57,039 bases of DNA from positions 1-57,039 of the forward strand of contig NZ_JACJOO010000011.1 of the NCBI RefSeq assembly GCF_014695575.1. Reading direction: 5' to 3'. Position numbers and translations under genes: made by a program. Below, piece after piece: positions 9,228-18,547 of the stretch. Under the pieces are notes generated by a model. That model had not been told where the DNA came from. It made no database searches and was given only the letters and a program-made list of their open reading frames with translations. The DNA comes from Leptolyngbya sp. FACHB-8. Its GTDB lineage: Bacteria; Cyanobacteriota; Cyanobacteriia; Elainellales; Elainellaceae. Positions within the stretch are counted from its first letter, which is position 1. The number at the start of each line of letters is the position of its first letter.

Positions 9228-9325
9228 CAGTGCTTTGCGCTTGAATCAGCCACGGTTGTTTTTGTAAGAACCGCGCTCCGTGTGGCTCTTACAAAAACAA
9301 CCAGATCTTAAGCGCTTTTAAGATG
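9228..9325 (+). repeat. Palindromic element, family C copy 1
   Basis: Left arm resembles AGCGCTTTGCGCTTGAATC; the central hairpin has a 19-bp stem beginning GGTTGTTTTTGTAAGA with one mismatch, and the right arm contains TTAAGCGCTT. Related copies lie at 49192-49292 and, inverted, 54032-54130. It is preceded by TTA. The right outer end is decayed. It fills most of the 428-base spacer between the two receiver genes; I see nothing else there. Confidence 0.75.
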
Positions 9326-9641
9326 ACAAGGAGTGAAGCCCCTATCTGCTCTCCTCGCTCTAAACCATATAGTGACACTTACTTTGAATAAAATTCAAAC
9401 TTCTTAAACTTCAAAAATTCTTCAAATCTCATTTCTACAGTGAAGGAGTGCTGCAGGAGTTAGATATTTTGGTGCCACCAGTATGCTACGTCCGCCATGA
9501 CTAGCACTTTTCGGACATTCCCTAAATATCCCTTGGCTTGAATATTTATCGGTTTCTACACCCCTAATCGCTATCATCATTTCCCGAAAACCAATGATCT
9601 CATCTCTGTATCCCCAATTTGGCCTACAAAACTTTACAAGA

Positions 9642-10028
9642 ATGGCAACTAAACGTGTTTTGGTCATTGATGATGAAGCAGATGTTCGGGCTGTCGTTCA
9701 GGGATGTTTAGAAGATATAGCCGGTTGGAATGTCGTTACAGCAGCTTCAGGCTTTGAAGGATTACAGCGGGTTCTCATCGAGCAACCTGATGCAATTGTG
9801 TTGGATGTCATGATGCCTGGAATGGATGGGTTCGCATTTTTGCAGGCGCTCCATTCTCAAGCACAAGACCGATGCATTCCTGTTATTTTGCTGACTGCGA
9901 AGATAAATTTAGACTACACACCAACGCCTTCGGTACTAAGCATCAAAGGCATTATCTCTAAACCATTTGACCCATTCATCCTAGCTGAGCAGGTCGCTAG
10001 TATCCTGAATTGGCAGATGGAATCCTGA
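9642..10028 (+). CDS. Single-domain CheY-like response regulator (sister copy)
   Basis: About 128 residues from ATG 9642 (MATKRVLVIDDEAD); the nominal upstream start at 9594 would add 16 residues not matched in the sister gene. Phospho-acceptor Asp sits in 'AIVLDVMMPGMDG', Thr in 'ILLTAK' and Lys in 'ISKPFDP'. It is a diverged duplicate of 8833-9213, separated by about 430 bases holding a family C element, and so probably has its own promoter. It may compete for phosphate from the same kinase or serve another one. Confidence 0.88.
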   Translation: MATKRVLVIDDEADVRAVVQGCLEDIAGWNVVTAASGFEGLQRVLIEQPDAIVLDVMMPGMDGFAFLQALHSQAQDRCIPVILLTAKINLDYTPTPSVLSIKGIISKPFDPFILAEQVASILNWQMES

Positions 10029-10090
10029 CGCTTCTTCTATTTCTAAACCTGCACTAACAATTCATTTACCAATGTTAAAACAATACTCTA

Positions 10091-10163
10091 GACAGTTTTT
10101 CTGAAATCCTTGATTTTGCGTGCGCTTCGCGCACGCAAAATCAAGGATTTCAGAAAAACTGTC
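10091..10163 (+). repeat. Perfect 73-base palindrome (family E copy 1)
   Basis: A 35-bp perfect inverted repeat starting GACAGTTTTTCTGAAATC, with a three-base TTC loop at its centre. The flanks carry AATGTTAAAA at 10071-10080 and 10170-10179, so it may be inserted inside an older repeat. A second inverted pair, ACTAATGTTAAAAG with CTTTTAACATTAGT, spans about 10168-10221. Beyond this, I see nothing in the spacer 10222-10678. Confidence 0.85.
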
Positions 10164-10678
10164 CGAACTAATGTTAAAAGAATAGAAATGGATTTGCCTG
10201 TTCCATCCTTTTAACATTAGTGGGATTTATATCAGTTTTGCTTAGCGCCATACCAAGGCTTCTATAAGGACTAACAGGGTTTGTCATAAAACAGTCCCAT
10301 GAAAAATTTAGTTTTGCATATAGAGCACATACATAAAACTAAATCTTTTTTGGAATTTCTGATAAACCCCGAATTTCCGCAGCATTCACCCTGCTGAGTA
10401 AACTAAATTGAGTAAACTAAGAAGTAATAGCTTATGTCATTTGTTAGAGGAATGAGGGCGATCGCTTTCCTAACATGGAATGAACATGCTATCCACAACA
10501 TCCAGAATATTGTCAGTGAAAGACAATAGGCGATTGCCTAAACCGTGCCCATCTATATCACCGTTCCCATCCTTTAGAGAATGTTTGAAATCATCCAAGA
10601 GTTGATTTCGCACAGGTAAGATTCACGGCAAATTAGACTTGCAAGCATCCTTTTAGTCCCTCTCGTTTATCAAGAGCT

Positions 10679-11098
10679 ATGAACTCTTTAATCTCGTTTG
10701 AGCAATTTTCAGACTGGGCAGCTGCTAGACCTGAGCCTCCCTACTTTTTGCTGTTTGCCAGCATGCTCATCATTTTGACATGCTCCCTTCCACTCATCGT
10801 TGCGGTGCGGCATCGGGTAAATTACTGGTCAAAAAACTTTTCTCCTGATACCTTGCCCCGGGGTGGGGGTGTACAAGTTCTGCTGCCCTTCCTTGGAACA
10901 TCTGCAGGATTGTGTATCCTGCTTGCATCTACCATGGAAGTTTTTGGCCTGGCTATACTGCCATCTCTGATTTTCGCCCTTGTATTGACGGTTGTGATCA
11001 GCCAGCTTGCCTGGTCGCAATTAGGCAAACTGCTCAGTCGCCGTCTGGTTCGTTCCTATCTGGATCAGTTTTCTGATTTTCCACGAGTAGGCATTTAA
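10679..11098 (+). CDS. Small membrane protein, unknown function
   Basis: 139 residues with three predicted hydrophobic helices (about 22-42, 70-90, 92-112) and a basic C-terminal tail 'LSRRLVRSYLDQF'. The N-terminus is short and polar and does not look like a cleaved signal. I recognise no family. It stands alone between palindromic elements. ATG 10679 follows a purine-rich stretch. The regular alternation of membrane and charged segments supports a real gene. Confidence 0.6.
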   Translation: MNSLISFEQFSDWAAARPEPPYFLLFASMLIILTCSLPLIVAVRHRVNYWSKNFSPDTLPRGGGVQVLLPFLGTSAGLCILLASTMEVFGLAILPSLIFALVLTVVISQLAWSQLGKLLSRRLVRSYLDQFSDFPRVGI

Positions 11099-11163
11099 CC
11101 GCCTTATGGCGTTTTTCTAAGACCCATTCGAAGAGGGTGATTTTTCGTGCTTAACAGATACTA

Positions 11164-11258
11164 GTAGGCTACGGCCTAAGTTCGTTGCCTATTTTTTGTG
11201 GTGAGGTGCTTCGCACCTCACCACAAAAAATAGGTTGTACACTTCTGCCCCAGCCTAC
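11164..11258 (+). repeat. Palindromic element, family A copy 1 (95 bp)
   Basis: Flanked by TA on both sides. The ends read GTAGGCTACGG and CCCAGCCTAC. The core is a long hairpin of about 23 bp with loop TTC (arm tip GAGGTGC/GCACCTC). Other copies are at 11436, 22914 and 35215. Confidence 0.8.
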
Positions 11259-11435
11259 TAAAGATCAACCTCTTCAATAATTTTGAAAACAGCCTCAGGG
11301 ATACTCAACATAGCGGATATTTTTCGCCCCAAAGACAAGTCGAGTAACAGCAAGAAATCAAGAGGAAGCCACTAAGTCGATCAGTTTGTTAAAAAGAAAA
11401 TGGCGCGATCGCTCAATGCCTTTTAACTATTACTA

Positions 11436-11530
11436 GTGGGCTGCGGCCTAAGTTCGCAACCTATGTTTTTGTGTAGGGTGCTTCGCACCCTACACAAAAA
11501 CATAGGTGATGGATTTCCGCCGCAGCGTAC
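11436..11530 (+). repeat. Palindromic element, family A copy 2 (95 bp)
   Basis: Same family as copy 1, only 177 bases away and in the same orientation. Hairpin arms CCTATGTTTTTGTGTAGGG / CCCTACACAAAAACATAGG, loop TTC. Ends GTGGGCTGCGG and GCAGCGTAC, flanked by TA. Confidence 0.85.
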
Positions 11531-11581
11531 TAGGCACGATTGAAGACAAGAAAATTTATCGAACCCGGACGTATAGTCGCA

Positions 11582-14500
11582 TTAGTTCTCGATTGCCCCT
11601 AACGTTTTCAGAGTGGCTCTCTGAGCCACGGTCAACCCGGTTACGCCTTGAATATTCATCCCTTCGTATAGGCGATCGACCGTTAACGTGTTGATACAAC
11701 GTCCTGACTGCACATCCCAAAGCTTGATGGTGCGATCGTTGCTACCACTGAATAGAATTTGACCGTCGGAACTAAAGATCACCGACCGGACCCAACCGTT
11801 ATGTTCATCCAGGACGTGGAGACAATGCCCCGTTTGCAGATCCCACAGTCGAATGGTTTGATCATCACCGCCACTTGCCAGAAATCGACCATTGGGACAG
11901 ATGGCAACCGTCCAGATAGCTCCAGTATGCCCCTGCAAAACCTTCAAACATTTTCCAGTCTGCCCATCCCATAATCGAACGGTCTGGTCATGACTGCCAC
12001 TTGCCAGCCGGTGACCATTCGGCTCAAATGCCAGTGCGAAAATTGCACCGATATGTCCCTGAAAAACCTTCAGACATTCTCCACTTTGCACATCCCACAA
12101 GCGAATAGTGAGATCAAAACTACCGCTTGCCAACCATTGACCACTGGAGTCGAACGCGATCGCACGAATACCGCTCTCATGTCCGCACAACATATGCAAA
12201 CAGTGATGCGTTTGCACATCCCAAAGCCGCACAGTGCAATCATAACTACTACTTGCCAGAATTTGTCCCGTTGGGCTAAACAGAATGGTCCAGATCGATG
12301 CGTTGTGTGCTGACCATTGATCGAGGTGCCCAGTTTGGATATTCCATAGCGCGATCGACTCATTGTGTCGATTGACCGCGAGTGTTTGGCCGTCAGGACT
12401 AAAACTGACATTGCTGAAGGGTGACATCCGACGAATTGGGTTAGAAAAGGTTTTGTAGGGGTGAAGTTGCGATCGATTGTGATCTCGTTGCACATGCCAC
12501 AACTGAATCGTTTCATCTTGACCACTACTCGCAAGAATTTGGCCATCCGGACTGAGGCTCAGGGAGTGAATGCCACCGGTATAGCCGCGCAGTGTTTTCA
12601 GGTTCTGTCCGCCCGGCAAATTCCACAGCCGCACGGTGTAATCTTTTCCTGTACTAGCCAATAATTGGCTGTCGGCACTGATGGCGAGCCCATAAACATC
12701 ATGCGTATGGCCTTCAAGTACATGAATAGGTTGCCCGTCTGGAACACTCCAAAGGCGCAGCGTACTATCGAGGCTCGCACTGGCTAACCAATGACCATCC
12801 GGGCTAAAAGCAATGTTCCAAACCCAGTCGGTATGTTCCTGCAGTAGCTTGACGCTGGAAGTTATGACATTAGGCTTCGACGCTCGGTTGTGAGGCAGAT
12901 GAGCGTTCCACAGTCGAATCGATCCATCCCGACAGCCGCTGGCGAGGAGTTGACCGTCCGGGCTGTAGCGTACACACTGAACCCCGCTGGTATGCCCTTG
13001 TAAGATACTCAAGCAGTTCCCATTACTCACATCCCAAATCCGAACCGTTGCATCATTACTGCTGCTGGCTAGAGTTTGTTGATTTGGAGCAAAGTGGACA
13101 GAATAAACACTCTGGGTGTGCCCTTCCAAAACACGGAAACACTGCCCCTGCAAGTTCCATAGGCGGACTGTTTTGTCTTCACTACCGCTCGCAAACTGCT
13201 GACCATCAGGACTAAAACTCACTGACCGAACACCACCCGAATGGTCTGTTAGCAGCTGCAAGCATTGCCCACTCTGAACATCCCACAAGCGCACGGAACT
13301 ATCCGTACAGCCGCTGGCTAGCAAAGCACCAGAGGGACTAAAGGCAACTGACCAAACCCAGCCGACATGACCTTCCAAGGTGCCCAGAAGTTGGGTTGTG
13401 GTGACATTCCAGAGATAGATATTACCACTGGAATCGCCCACTGCCATCATCTCACCATCTGGGCTCATGTCGATTGACATGGCAATACTGAACATTTCCG
13501 AAAAGATGGACTTGGCAAACGTAGCATTCTGAAAATTGACCCTGGATAAATCGACTTGCCGTAAGTCGGCTTGTTGCATTACAAGACCAGAAAAATCTGA
13601 GCCACGCAAATCGACTTGAAGCTGCACCAGGAGGTTAATCAGGTTGCCGGCAATGTACCCGGGTTTCTTCCCCTGTTGCGTTAATAGGTGCCTTGCTTGC
13701 GACTCAATTGCTGCCACGCTACCAAAGCAAGACAGCAACCGTTCCATCACCGGTTGAATAATGAGGCGCGTCTGAATCTCTCGAACGTAATCTTTTGCTT
13801 GTACTCGTAATAAAGAATGCGTCTGCCAAACGTTAAGCCGCTGCGTCTCAAATTCGATACAAATTTGTTGTACGAATTGTTCCGTGACATATTCCATCAC
13901 TACGGGTTGTAAGAAGAATAACCCATCATTTTTTTCAAGGAGCGATCGCCGGAGTAATGAGTTGACCAAATTAGGTACATGTTGCTGAGCAGCCAGATCA
14001 ACTACATTCTCTCGAATGTCTGCGATCGAGACTGGCTCCCGATGAATAGCAAACCAGAACAGGATTTTTTGTTCTGCTTCAGATAGGCGATCGAACTGAC
14101 GCTCCAGCACATCGCGAATATCTTCAAATACCGCCAATCCCTGGCTGAGAAAGGGTACTACCTCGCTAATACTGCCGTTAAACAAATCTTGAGTTGCGGC
14201 TGCCACCAGTTTCAGCGCCAGAGGATTGCCACCGTAGTGATGGATTAACGCCTCCCATTCGACTTCTGACCCTGTAAACGCTCCTTTTTGCCGAAAGATG
14301 GCACGTCCGTCATCCGGTGTGAGCCCACTCAGGGGCAGCGATCGCACCAGCGTCTGTGCGCCTTCCATCAGAGCCATCTCGCGTGGCTTTTCTCGACTCG
14401 TCAGTAACAAACAACTCCCATGAGACGCTTCACCAATGGCTCTGAGCAACTGTCCGTAACCTTCATACCCCGATCGCCATTGTCCCACTGGCTCACGCTG

Positions 14501-15220
14501 CAAAATGGTTTCAACGTTATCGAGAATTAATAAACACCGACGCGATCGCAGGTATTGCATCAGTTTGGGAAGCTGCTGAGCAAGCGTCGTGGGAATGATG
14601 GGGTCTTCCCCATAGAGCGGCATAAGAAACTTCAGCAGGCTTGATAGCAGTTCATCTAGCGGGGGCGCATTCGCCAGGGAGCGCCACACGACGATCTCAA
14701 ACTCAGCTTGCATCTGCAGCGCCGCCTTGACGGTGATCGTACTTTTGCCAATGCCGCCAATGCCCAACAGCCCAACGATGCGACAGCGATCAGACACAAC
14801 CCACTGCCATAGTTGCGCCAGTTCTGCCTCACGTCCATAAAATACCGAGGCATCAACCGCCGTGTCCCAGTCCTGTTGAGGATTGCATCGGCTCTCGGTT
14901 TCCTCCGAGGAGGCAGGGGATTTCACGTCTGCCTGCGTTAATTCCAACCCAAACGCTCGGAACAAATACTCTACGGATTGGCGATCGACCCCCAGTTCAC
15001 GTTTGAAGATGCGAGCCAGGGTATTGAGGGAAAGCCCGGTGCGATCGCTGATGTCTTCCTGGGTAAAGTGTTTACCCCAGGTTTCATCGGATTCTGCCTG
15101 CTGTTTTGCCGTCTGAAATTTTTGCCATCCCTGAGGCGATAGGATGACTCCTCGCACTCGCTTAGACGGGGTTGTTCCACGTCTAGATTTTGATGGGTTG
15201 GAATTCATACAGCCACTCAT
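11582..15220 (-). CDS. HTH / NB-ARC / WD40 STAND protein
   Basis: A 1212-residue signal-transduction ATPase. Residues about 25-100 form a helix-turn-helix-like N-terminal module ('[20 protein letters not shown]'). NB-ARC: Walker A 'GIGGIGKST' at 153-161, Walker B 'CLLILDN', then 'LLLTSREK'. A helical region follows, a short pentapeptide-like run ('[20 protein letters not shown]') and 14 WD40 repeats to the C-terminus, enough for two seven-bladed propellers. Such proteins oligomerise after a ligand is sensed by the repeats; roles in cyanobacteria are mostly unknown, and some related STAND proteins act in phage defence. No effector nuclease or protease is visible; output is presumably through the N-terminal module. 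Start ATG 15220 or 15208. Confidence 0.9.
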   Translation of the reverse strand: MSGCMNSNPSKSRRGTTPSKRVRGVILSPQGWQKFQTAKQQAESDETWGKHFTQEDISDRTGLSLNTLARIFKRELGVDRQSVEYLFRAFGLELTQADVKSPASSEETESRCNPQQDWDTAVDASVFYGREAELAQLWQWVVSDRCRIVGLLGIGGIGKSTITVKAALQMQAEFEIVVWRSLANAPPLDELLSSLLKFLMPLYGEDPIIPTTLAQQLPKLMQYLRSRRCLLILDNVETILQREPVGQWRSGYEGYGQLLRAIGEASHGSCLLLTSREKPREMALMEGAQTLVRSLPLSGLTPDDGRAIFRQKGAFTGSEVEWEALIHHYGGNPLALKLVAAATQDLFNGSISEVVPFLSQGLAVFEDIRDVLERQFDRLSEAEQKILFWFAIHREPVSIADIRENVVDLAAQQHVPNLVNSLLRRSLLEKNDGLFFLQPVVMEYVTEQFVQQICIEFETQRLNVWQTHSLLRVQAKDYVREIQTRLIIQPVMERLLSCFGSVAAIESQARHLLTQQGKKPGYIAGNLINLLVQLQVDLRGSDFSGLVMQQADLRQVDLSRVNFQNATFAKSIFSEMFSIAMSIDMSPDGEMMAVGDSSGNIYLWNVTTTQLLGTLEGHVGWVWSVAFSPSGALLASGCTDSSVRLWDVQSGQCLQLLTDHSGGVRSVSFSPDGQQFASGSEDKTVRLWNLQGQCFRVLEGHTQSVYSVHFAPNQQTLASSSNDATVRIWDVSNGNCLSILQGHTSGVQCVRYSPDGQLLASGCRDGSIRLWNAHLPHNRASKPNVITSSVKLLQEHTDWVWNIAFSPDGHWLASASLDSTLRLWSVPDGQPIHVLEGHTHDVYGLAISADSQLLASTGKDYTVRLWNLPGGQNLKTLRGYTGGIHSLSLSPDGQILASSGQDETIQLWHVQRDHNRSQLHPYKTFSNPIRRMSPFSNVSFSPDGQTLAVNRHNESIALWNIQTGHLDQWSAHNASIWTILFSPTGQILASSSYDCTVRLWDVQTHHCLHMLCGHESGIRAIAFDSSGQWLASGSFDLTIRLWDVQSGECLKVFQGHIGAIFALAFEPNGHRLASGSHDQTVRLWDGQTGKCLKVLQGHTGAIWTVAICPNGRFLASGGDDQTIRLWDLQTGHCLHVLDEHNGWVRSVIFSSDGQILFSGSNDRTIKLWDVQSGRCINTLTVDRLYEGMNIQGVTGLTVAQRATLKTLGAIEN

Positions 15221-15377
15221 GCAAAGGACAGAACGAACCTTTCCTTAAAGTATCGGGCGTTTCTTGAATACAAGCCTGACGAAGAGCTTCAGCGAACTAG
15301 AAAGACCGGCAAATGATTCCTTTTTGGCCGAAGTATATCAGGTTTCATTGATCCTCGCTATTAACGACCTATCCGAA

Positions 15378-15505
15378 CAGCAATTCCCAGTATGAGAAGG
15401 CCGAGAGTGCGTGCCCGACGGGCACGCACTCTCGGCCTTGAAGCTCGAAAACCGCCCACTAAAGGTGGGCGGTTTTCGAGCTTGATTTCAAAATGAGAAT
15501 TGCTG
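15378..15505 (-). mobile_element. MITE, family D copy 1, with 9-bp target duplication
   Basis: Inverted ends CAGCAATTC / GAATTGCTG enclose two long hairpins (about 15398-15440 and 15442-15484). The 9-mer CTATCCGAA occurs immediately before (15369-15377) and after (15506-15514). The orientation is opposite to the copies at 49368 and 54195. It landed at the edge of another perfect palindrome (15512-15563). Confidence 0.9.
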
Positions 15506-15511
15506 CTATCC

Positions 15512-15563
15512 GAAACCCTAATTCAGGGAAGGTGCGGACGCACCTTCCCTGAATTAGGGTTTC
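15512..15563 (+). repeat. Perfect 25-bp-stem palindrome
   Basis: Stem GAAACCCTAATTCAGGGAAG... paired with its exact complement across a 2-base centre (GA). It lies 120 bases upstream of the first VOC gene and directly abuts MITE D1. No other copy is in the window. A role as an upstream terminator insulating the VOC operon from the divergent STAND gene is possible. Confidence 0.7.
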
Positions 15564-15575
15564 AGTTTCGGACTT

Positions 15576-15682
15576 TAAGTCGCGTTTTAACTCAAAGAAC
15601 TTGAGTGGTGTGGATAGGGCGATCGCAGAAGAATGAAGTTAACCGAGTGGGCCGCAAGCTCACCTAACAAAAGGAGAACAAG
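15576..15682 (+). promoter_or_regulatory. Duplicated upstream region with palindromic operator candidate
   Basis: Bases 15576-15636 match 18440-18500 at about 58 of 61 positions. Both contain the perfect inverted repeat ACTCAA-N5-TTGAGT (15590-15606 here), a GCGATCGC octamer, and later an identical ribosome site AAAAGGAGAACAAG before the start. The same non-coding segment ahead of both VOC genes suggests a common regulator binding the palindrome (inference). Confidence 0.6.
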
Positions 15683-16150
15683 ATGAGCAGCAATCACGTA
15701 AACAGTCAAAATATGAAACTCGAAGTTATGGTATTGCCCGTCTCAGATGTTGATCGTTCCAAGCACTTCTATGAGGCGTTGGGGTGGCGGTTGGATGCTG
15801 ACTTTGTCACTAGTAAGGACTTCCGGGTAGTGCAATTAACCCCTCCTGGCTCCGAAGCCTCGATCATCTTCGGGCAGGGAGTGACGTTAGCCGCACCGGG
15901 TTCCGTTCAGGGGCTGTACCTCATCGTTTACGACATCGAGGCAGCCCGCGCCGAACTCGTTGATCGGGGTGTTGAGGTGAGTGAAGTATTCCACGACATC
16001 GGAGGAGTTTTCCATCACGCCGGAACCGAGGGACGGGTACCAGGCCCCGATCCGAAACGTCGCGACTATGCCTCCTATGCCTCGTTCCGTGATCCAGACG
16101 GCAATGGCTGGGTGCTCCAGGAGTTGAAAACACGGCTTCCCGGACGGTAA
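15683..16150 (+). CDS. VOC-family (glyoxalase/bleomycin-resistance fold) protein
   Basis: 155 residues, one vicinal-oxygen-chelate domain: opening strand 'KLEVMVLPVSDVDRSKHFYE', middle 'LYLIVYDIEAARAELVDRGV', closing 'YASFRDPDGNGWVLQEL'. The terminal Glu of 'LQEL' is the usual metal ligand; the first-strand ligand position is Glu/Val rather than His, so metal use is uncertain. Ends 'TRLPGR', also present in its paralogue at 18548-19234. First gene of an eight-gene co-directional cluster. Strong ribosome site AAAAGGAGAA. Confidence 0.85.
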   Translation: MSSNHVNSQNMKLEVMVLPVSDVDRSKHFYEALGWRLDADFVTSKDFRVVQLTPPGSEASIIFGQGVTLAAPGSVQGLYLIVYDIEAARAELVDRGVEVSEVFHDIGGVFHHAGTEGRVPGPDPKRRDYASYASFRDPDGNGWVLQELKTRLPGR

Positions 16151-16267
16151 CAAGACAAGCACTGAAGAACAAGGAGCCCAAAGTAACAGCTTTTTGCTCC
16201 TTCTAATACCCACCATCCATACAGCAGTCAGCCCACACACTAGACAACATCTAAAACGAGGACACAT

Positions 16268-17134
16268 ATGAAAACGCAGAACGTATGGTTTATTACCGGA
16301 GCCTCCAGAGGTTTTGGGTTGGAAATTGCCAGAGCAGCCCTGGCAGCAGGTGACCAGGTTGTGGCAACGGTTCGCAGCCAGCCCGCACAAGTCACCAATG
16401 CTTTGCACAACGACCCGAATCTGTATGTGGTGCAGATGGATGTCACCCAGGAAGACCAGGTAAAAGTGGCTGTTCAGCAGGGCATTGCCCGTTTTGGTCG
16501 GATTGATGTCTTGGTCAATAATGCTGGCTATGGCATGGTTACAGCGATCGAAGAAGCCACAGATGCCGAAGTTCGCCAACAGTATGACACCAACGTATTT
16601 GGTTTACTAAGCGTGACGCGTGCCGTATTGCCCTACCTGCGCCAGCAAAAGTCTGGACGCATCATCAATATTTCGTCGTTGTTTGGCTACGATGCCATTC
16701 CAGGCTGGGGGTTGTACGGGTCCACTAAGTTTGCCGTCGAAGGCCTCTCGAAAGGGCTGGCAGTCGAGCTGGCACCGCTCGGCATCCATGTCACGGTAGT
16801 CGCTCCCGGTCTTTTTAGTACCGACTTCCTGAGCACGGAATCCTATATTGCCGCAAAAACCATCATTGACGACTACCAGGAAACGGTAGGACAGATGCGG
16901 AGCGGAGCCGATGCGCTACACGGGAACCAACCCGGTGATCCGAAAAAGTTTGCTCAGGTGATTCTTCAAGTCGCCACTACAGACCATCCGCCCGTGCATT
17001 TGCCCGTCGGGAAGGATGCGATCGCCATGTACCAAAACAACGCCGTGAAAGTGGCCCAGGAAATCGAAGCATGGCTACCAGTCACGACCAGTACCGACCA
17101 TGACCAACGTATTACAGCTTCGACCGTAGTTTGA
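16268..17134 (+). CDS. Short-chain dehydrogenase/reductase
   Basis: 288 residues, classical SDR. Cofactor loop 'TGASRGFG' (10-17) favours NADP(H) because of the Arg; 'NNAGYG' near 84-89; catalytic Ser137, Tyr150 and Lys154 ('YGSTK'). The long C-terminal part and 'FWxITGASRGxG' start resemble the oxidoreductase subgroup often annotated as SDR with unknown carbonyl substrate. It sits 117 bases after the VOC gene and 39 before the next SDR. Confidence 0.88.
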   Translation: MKTQNVWFITGASRGFGLEIARAALAAGDQVVATVRSQPAQVTNALHNDPNLYVVQMDVTQEDQVKVAVQQGIARFGRIDVLVNNAGYGMVTAIEEATDAEVRQQYDTNVFGLLSVTRAVLPYLRQQKSGRIINISSLFGYDAIPGWGLYGSTKFAVEGLSKGLAVELAPLGIHVTVVAPGLFSTDFLSTESYIAAKTIIDDYQETVGQMRSGADALHGNQPGDPKKFAQVILQVATTDHPPVHLPVGKDAIAMYQNNAVKVAQEIEAWLPVTTSTDHDQRITASTVV

Positions 17135-17173
17135 CCTGCAACATTCATACATGATTTCTAAAGGAGTTTTACC

Positions 17174-17884
17174 ATGGACATCGAACAAAAAGTTGCTGTG
17201 ATTACCGGCGCATCGCAGGGCATCGGCGCAGCTCTCGTCAAGGCGTACCGCGATCGCAACTACCGAGTCATCGCAATCTCGCGCTCGATCCAGCCCTCAG
17301 ACGATGATGAAATCGTGACAGTATCTGGCGACATCGCGGAGCGAAAAACTGCCGAGCGTGCGATTATCGAGGGTGTGACCCGATTTGGGCGGATTGACAC
17401 GCTCATTAACAACGCTGGCATCTTCATCGCCAAGCCATTTACCGACTACACCGAGGCTGATTACACGGCATACCTGGGCACCAATATCGCTGGATTTTTT
17501 CACATGACGCAACTCGCGATCGCTGAGATGGAAAAGCAGGGCAGCGGTCATATCGTGCAGATTTCAACGAGCCTAGTTGATAACGCGATCGCGGGTGTAC
17601 CGTCTGTGCTTGCGTCCCTAACAAAAGGTGGATTAAATGCTGCAACCCGATCGCTGGCGATCGAGTACGCCAAGCGCGGTATCCGAGCGAATGCGATCGC
17701 GCTGGGTACGATCAAGACGCCGATGCATCCTGCCGAAACCCATGCACAGCTTGATGCTCTGCACCCAATGGGTCGTATGGGCGAGGTCTCCGATGTCGTC
17801 GATGCAGTCCTCTACCTGGAATCAGCCAACTTTGTAACAGGCGAAATCCTTCATGTTGATGGGGGTCAGAGTGCGGGGCACTAA
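17174..17884 (+). CDS. SDR-family protein lacking the catalytic tyrosine
   Basis: 236 residues. Cofactor loop 'TGASQGIG' (11-18) and 'NNAG' (79-82) are intact, and the C-terminal 'ESANFVTGEILHVDGG' is typical of FabG-like SDRs. The catalytic motif reads 'ASLTK' at 147-151: Lys151 is present but the expected Tyr is Ala147. Either the reaction differs, the protein is a binding or partner subunit, or another residue substitutes. A good ribosome site (AAAGGAG) precedes ATG 17174. Confidence 0.85.
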   Translation: MDIEQKVAVITGASQGIGAALVKAYRDRNYRVIAISRSIQPSDDDEIVTVSGDIAERKTAERAIIEGVTRFGRIDTLINNAGIFIAKPFTDYTEADYTAYLGTNIAGFFHMTQLAIAEMEKQGSGHIVQISTSLVDNAIAGVPSVLASLTKGGLNAATRSLAIEYAKRGIRANAIALGTIKTPMHPAETHAQLDALHPMGRMGEVSDVVDAVLYLESANFVTGEILHVDGGQSAGH

Positions 17885-17963
17885 CACCCCCTTGTGAGAC
17901 AACTGACGCTGACGCTCTCAAACAGAATTGCGCGATCATCTAGCCTTCACAGGAACATACACC

Positions 17964-18311
17964 ATGACTCCACTCGAAAAAGGCATGATCTACGAATTAC
18001 GCATTTATCACGCCACGCCCGGACGATTACCTGCCCTACTTTCGCGCTTCGAGCACCACACGCTACAGATTTGGGAAAAGCATGGCATCCGTCAGGCTGG
18101 ATTCTGGACCACGTTAATCGGCGAGAGTAATCAGCGGCTCACCTTCATGCTTGCCTGGAACAGCATGGCTGAACGTGAAGAGCGCTGGGCTGCATTCCTT
18201 GCCGATCCCGAATGGATCGCGATCAGCACCGAAACTGAGAAAGACGGTCAACTTGTGCAGAACATCAGCAACGAGTTGCTGACACCGACCGCCTTTTCCT
18301 CGGTGAAGTGA
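17964..18311 (+). CDS. NIPSNAP-family protein
   Basis: About 115 residues from ATG 17964 (MTPLEKGMIYELRIYH); the longer start at 17928 lacks a ribosome site. 'IYELRIYHATPGRLPALLSR' and 'GFWTTLIGESNQRLTFMLAW' are NIPSNAP hallmarks (dimeric alpha+beta barrel related to Dabb/ABM folds). Bacterial members often sit beside dehydrogenases of aromatic or quinone metabolism, as here; the biochemical role is not established. Confidence 0.85.
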   Translation: MTPLEKGMIYELRIYHATPGRLPALLSRFEHHTLQIWEKHGIRQAGFWTTLIGESNQRLTFMLAWNSMAEREERWAAFLADPEWIAISTETEKDGQLVQNISNELLTPTAFSSVK

Positions 18312-18439
18312 GCGATGGAGCGAGTGACGGAACTCGAAACCGTTGCAGTCAGTGTGCAAACTCCTCTCCCCCGTCACAACAAGCAATACGGACAGACAAC
18401 CTGTAACTCCCGTGAATTCAGCACCCCTGTAAACGCAGC

Positions 18440-18547
18440 TAAGTCACGTTTTAACTCAAAGAACTTGAGTGGTGTGAATCGGGCGATCGCAGAAGAATGA
18501 GAAGTAACGAATCTGAACACCAGATTTACCAACAAAAGGAGAACAAG
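18440..18547 (+). promoter_or_regulatory. Second copy of the duplicated upstream region
   Basis: Bases 18440-18500 repeat 15576-15636. The palindrome ACTCAA-N5-TTGAGT lies at 18454-18470. It sits inside the cluster, so the second VOC gene probably has its own promoter under the same control. Confidence 0.6.

Noticed and set aside
15378-15563. CRISPR-like or tandem repeat array
   Set aside because: The repeats are nested palindromes of different sequence, not regularly spaced direct repeats with spacers.
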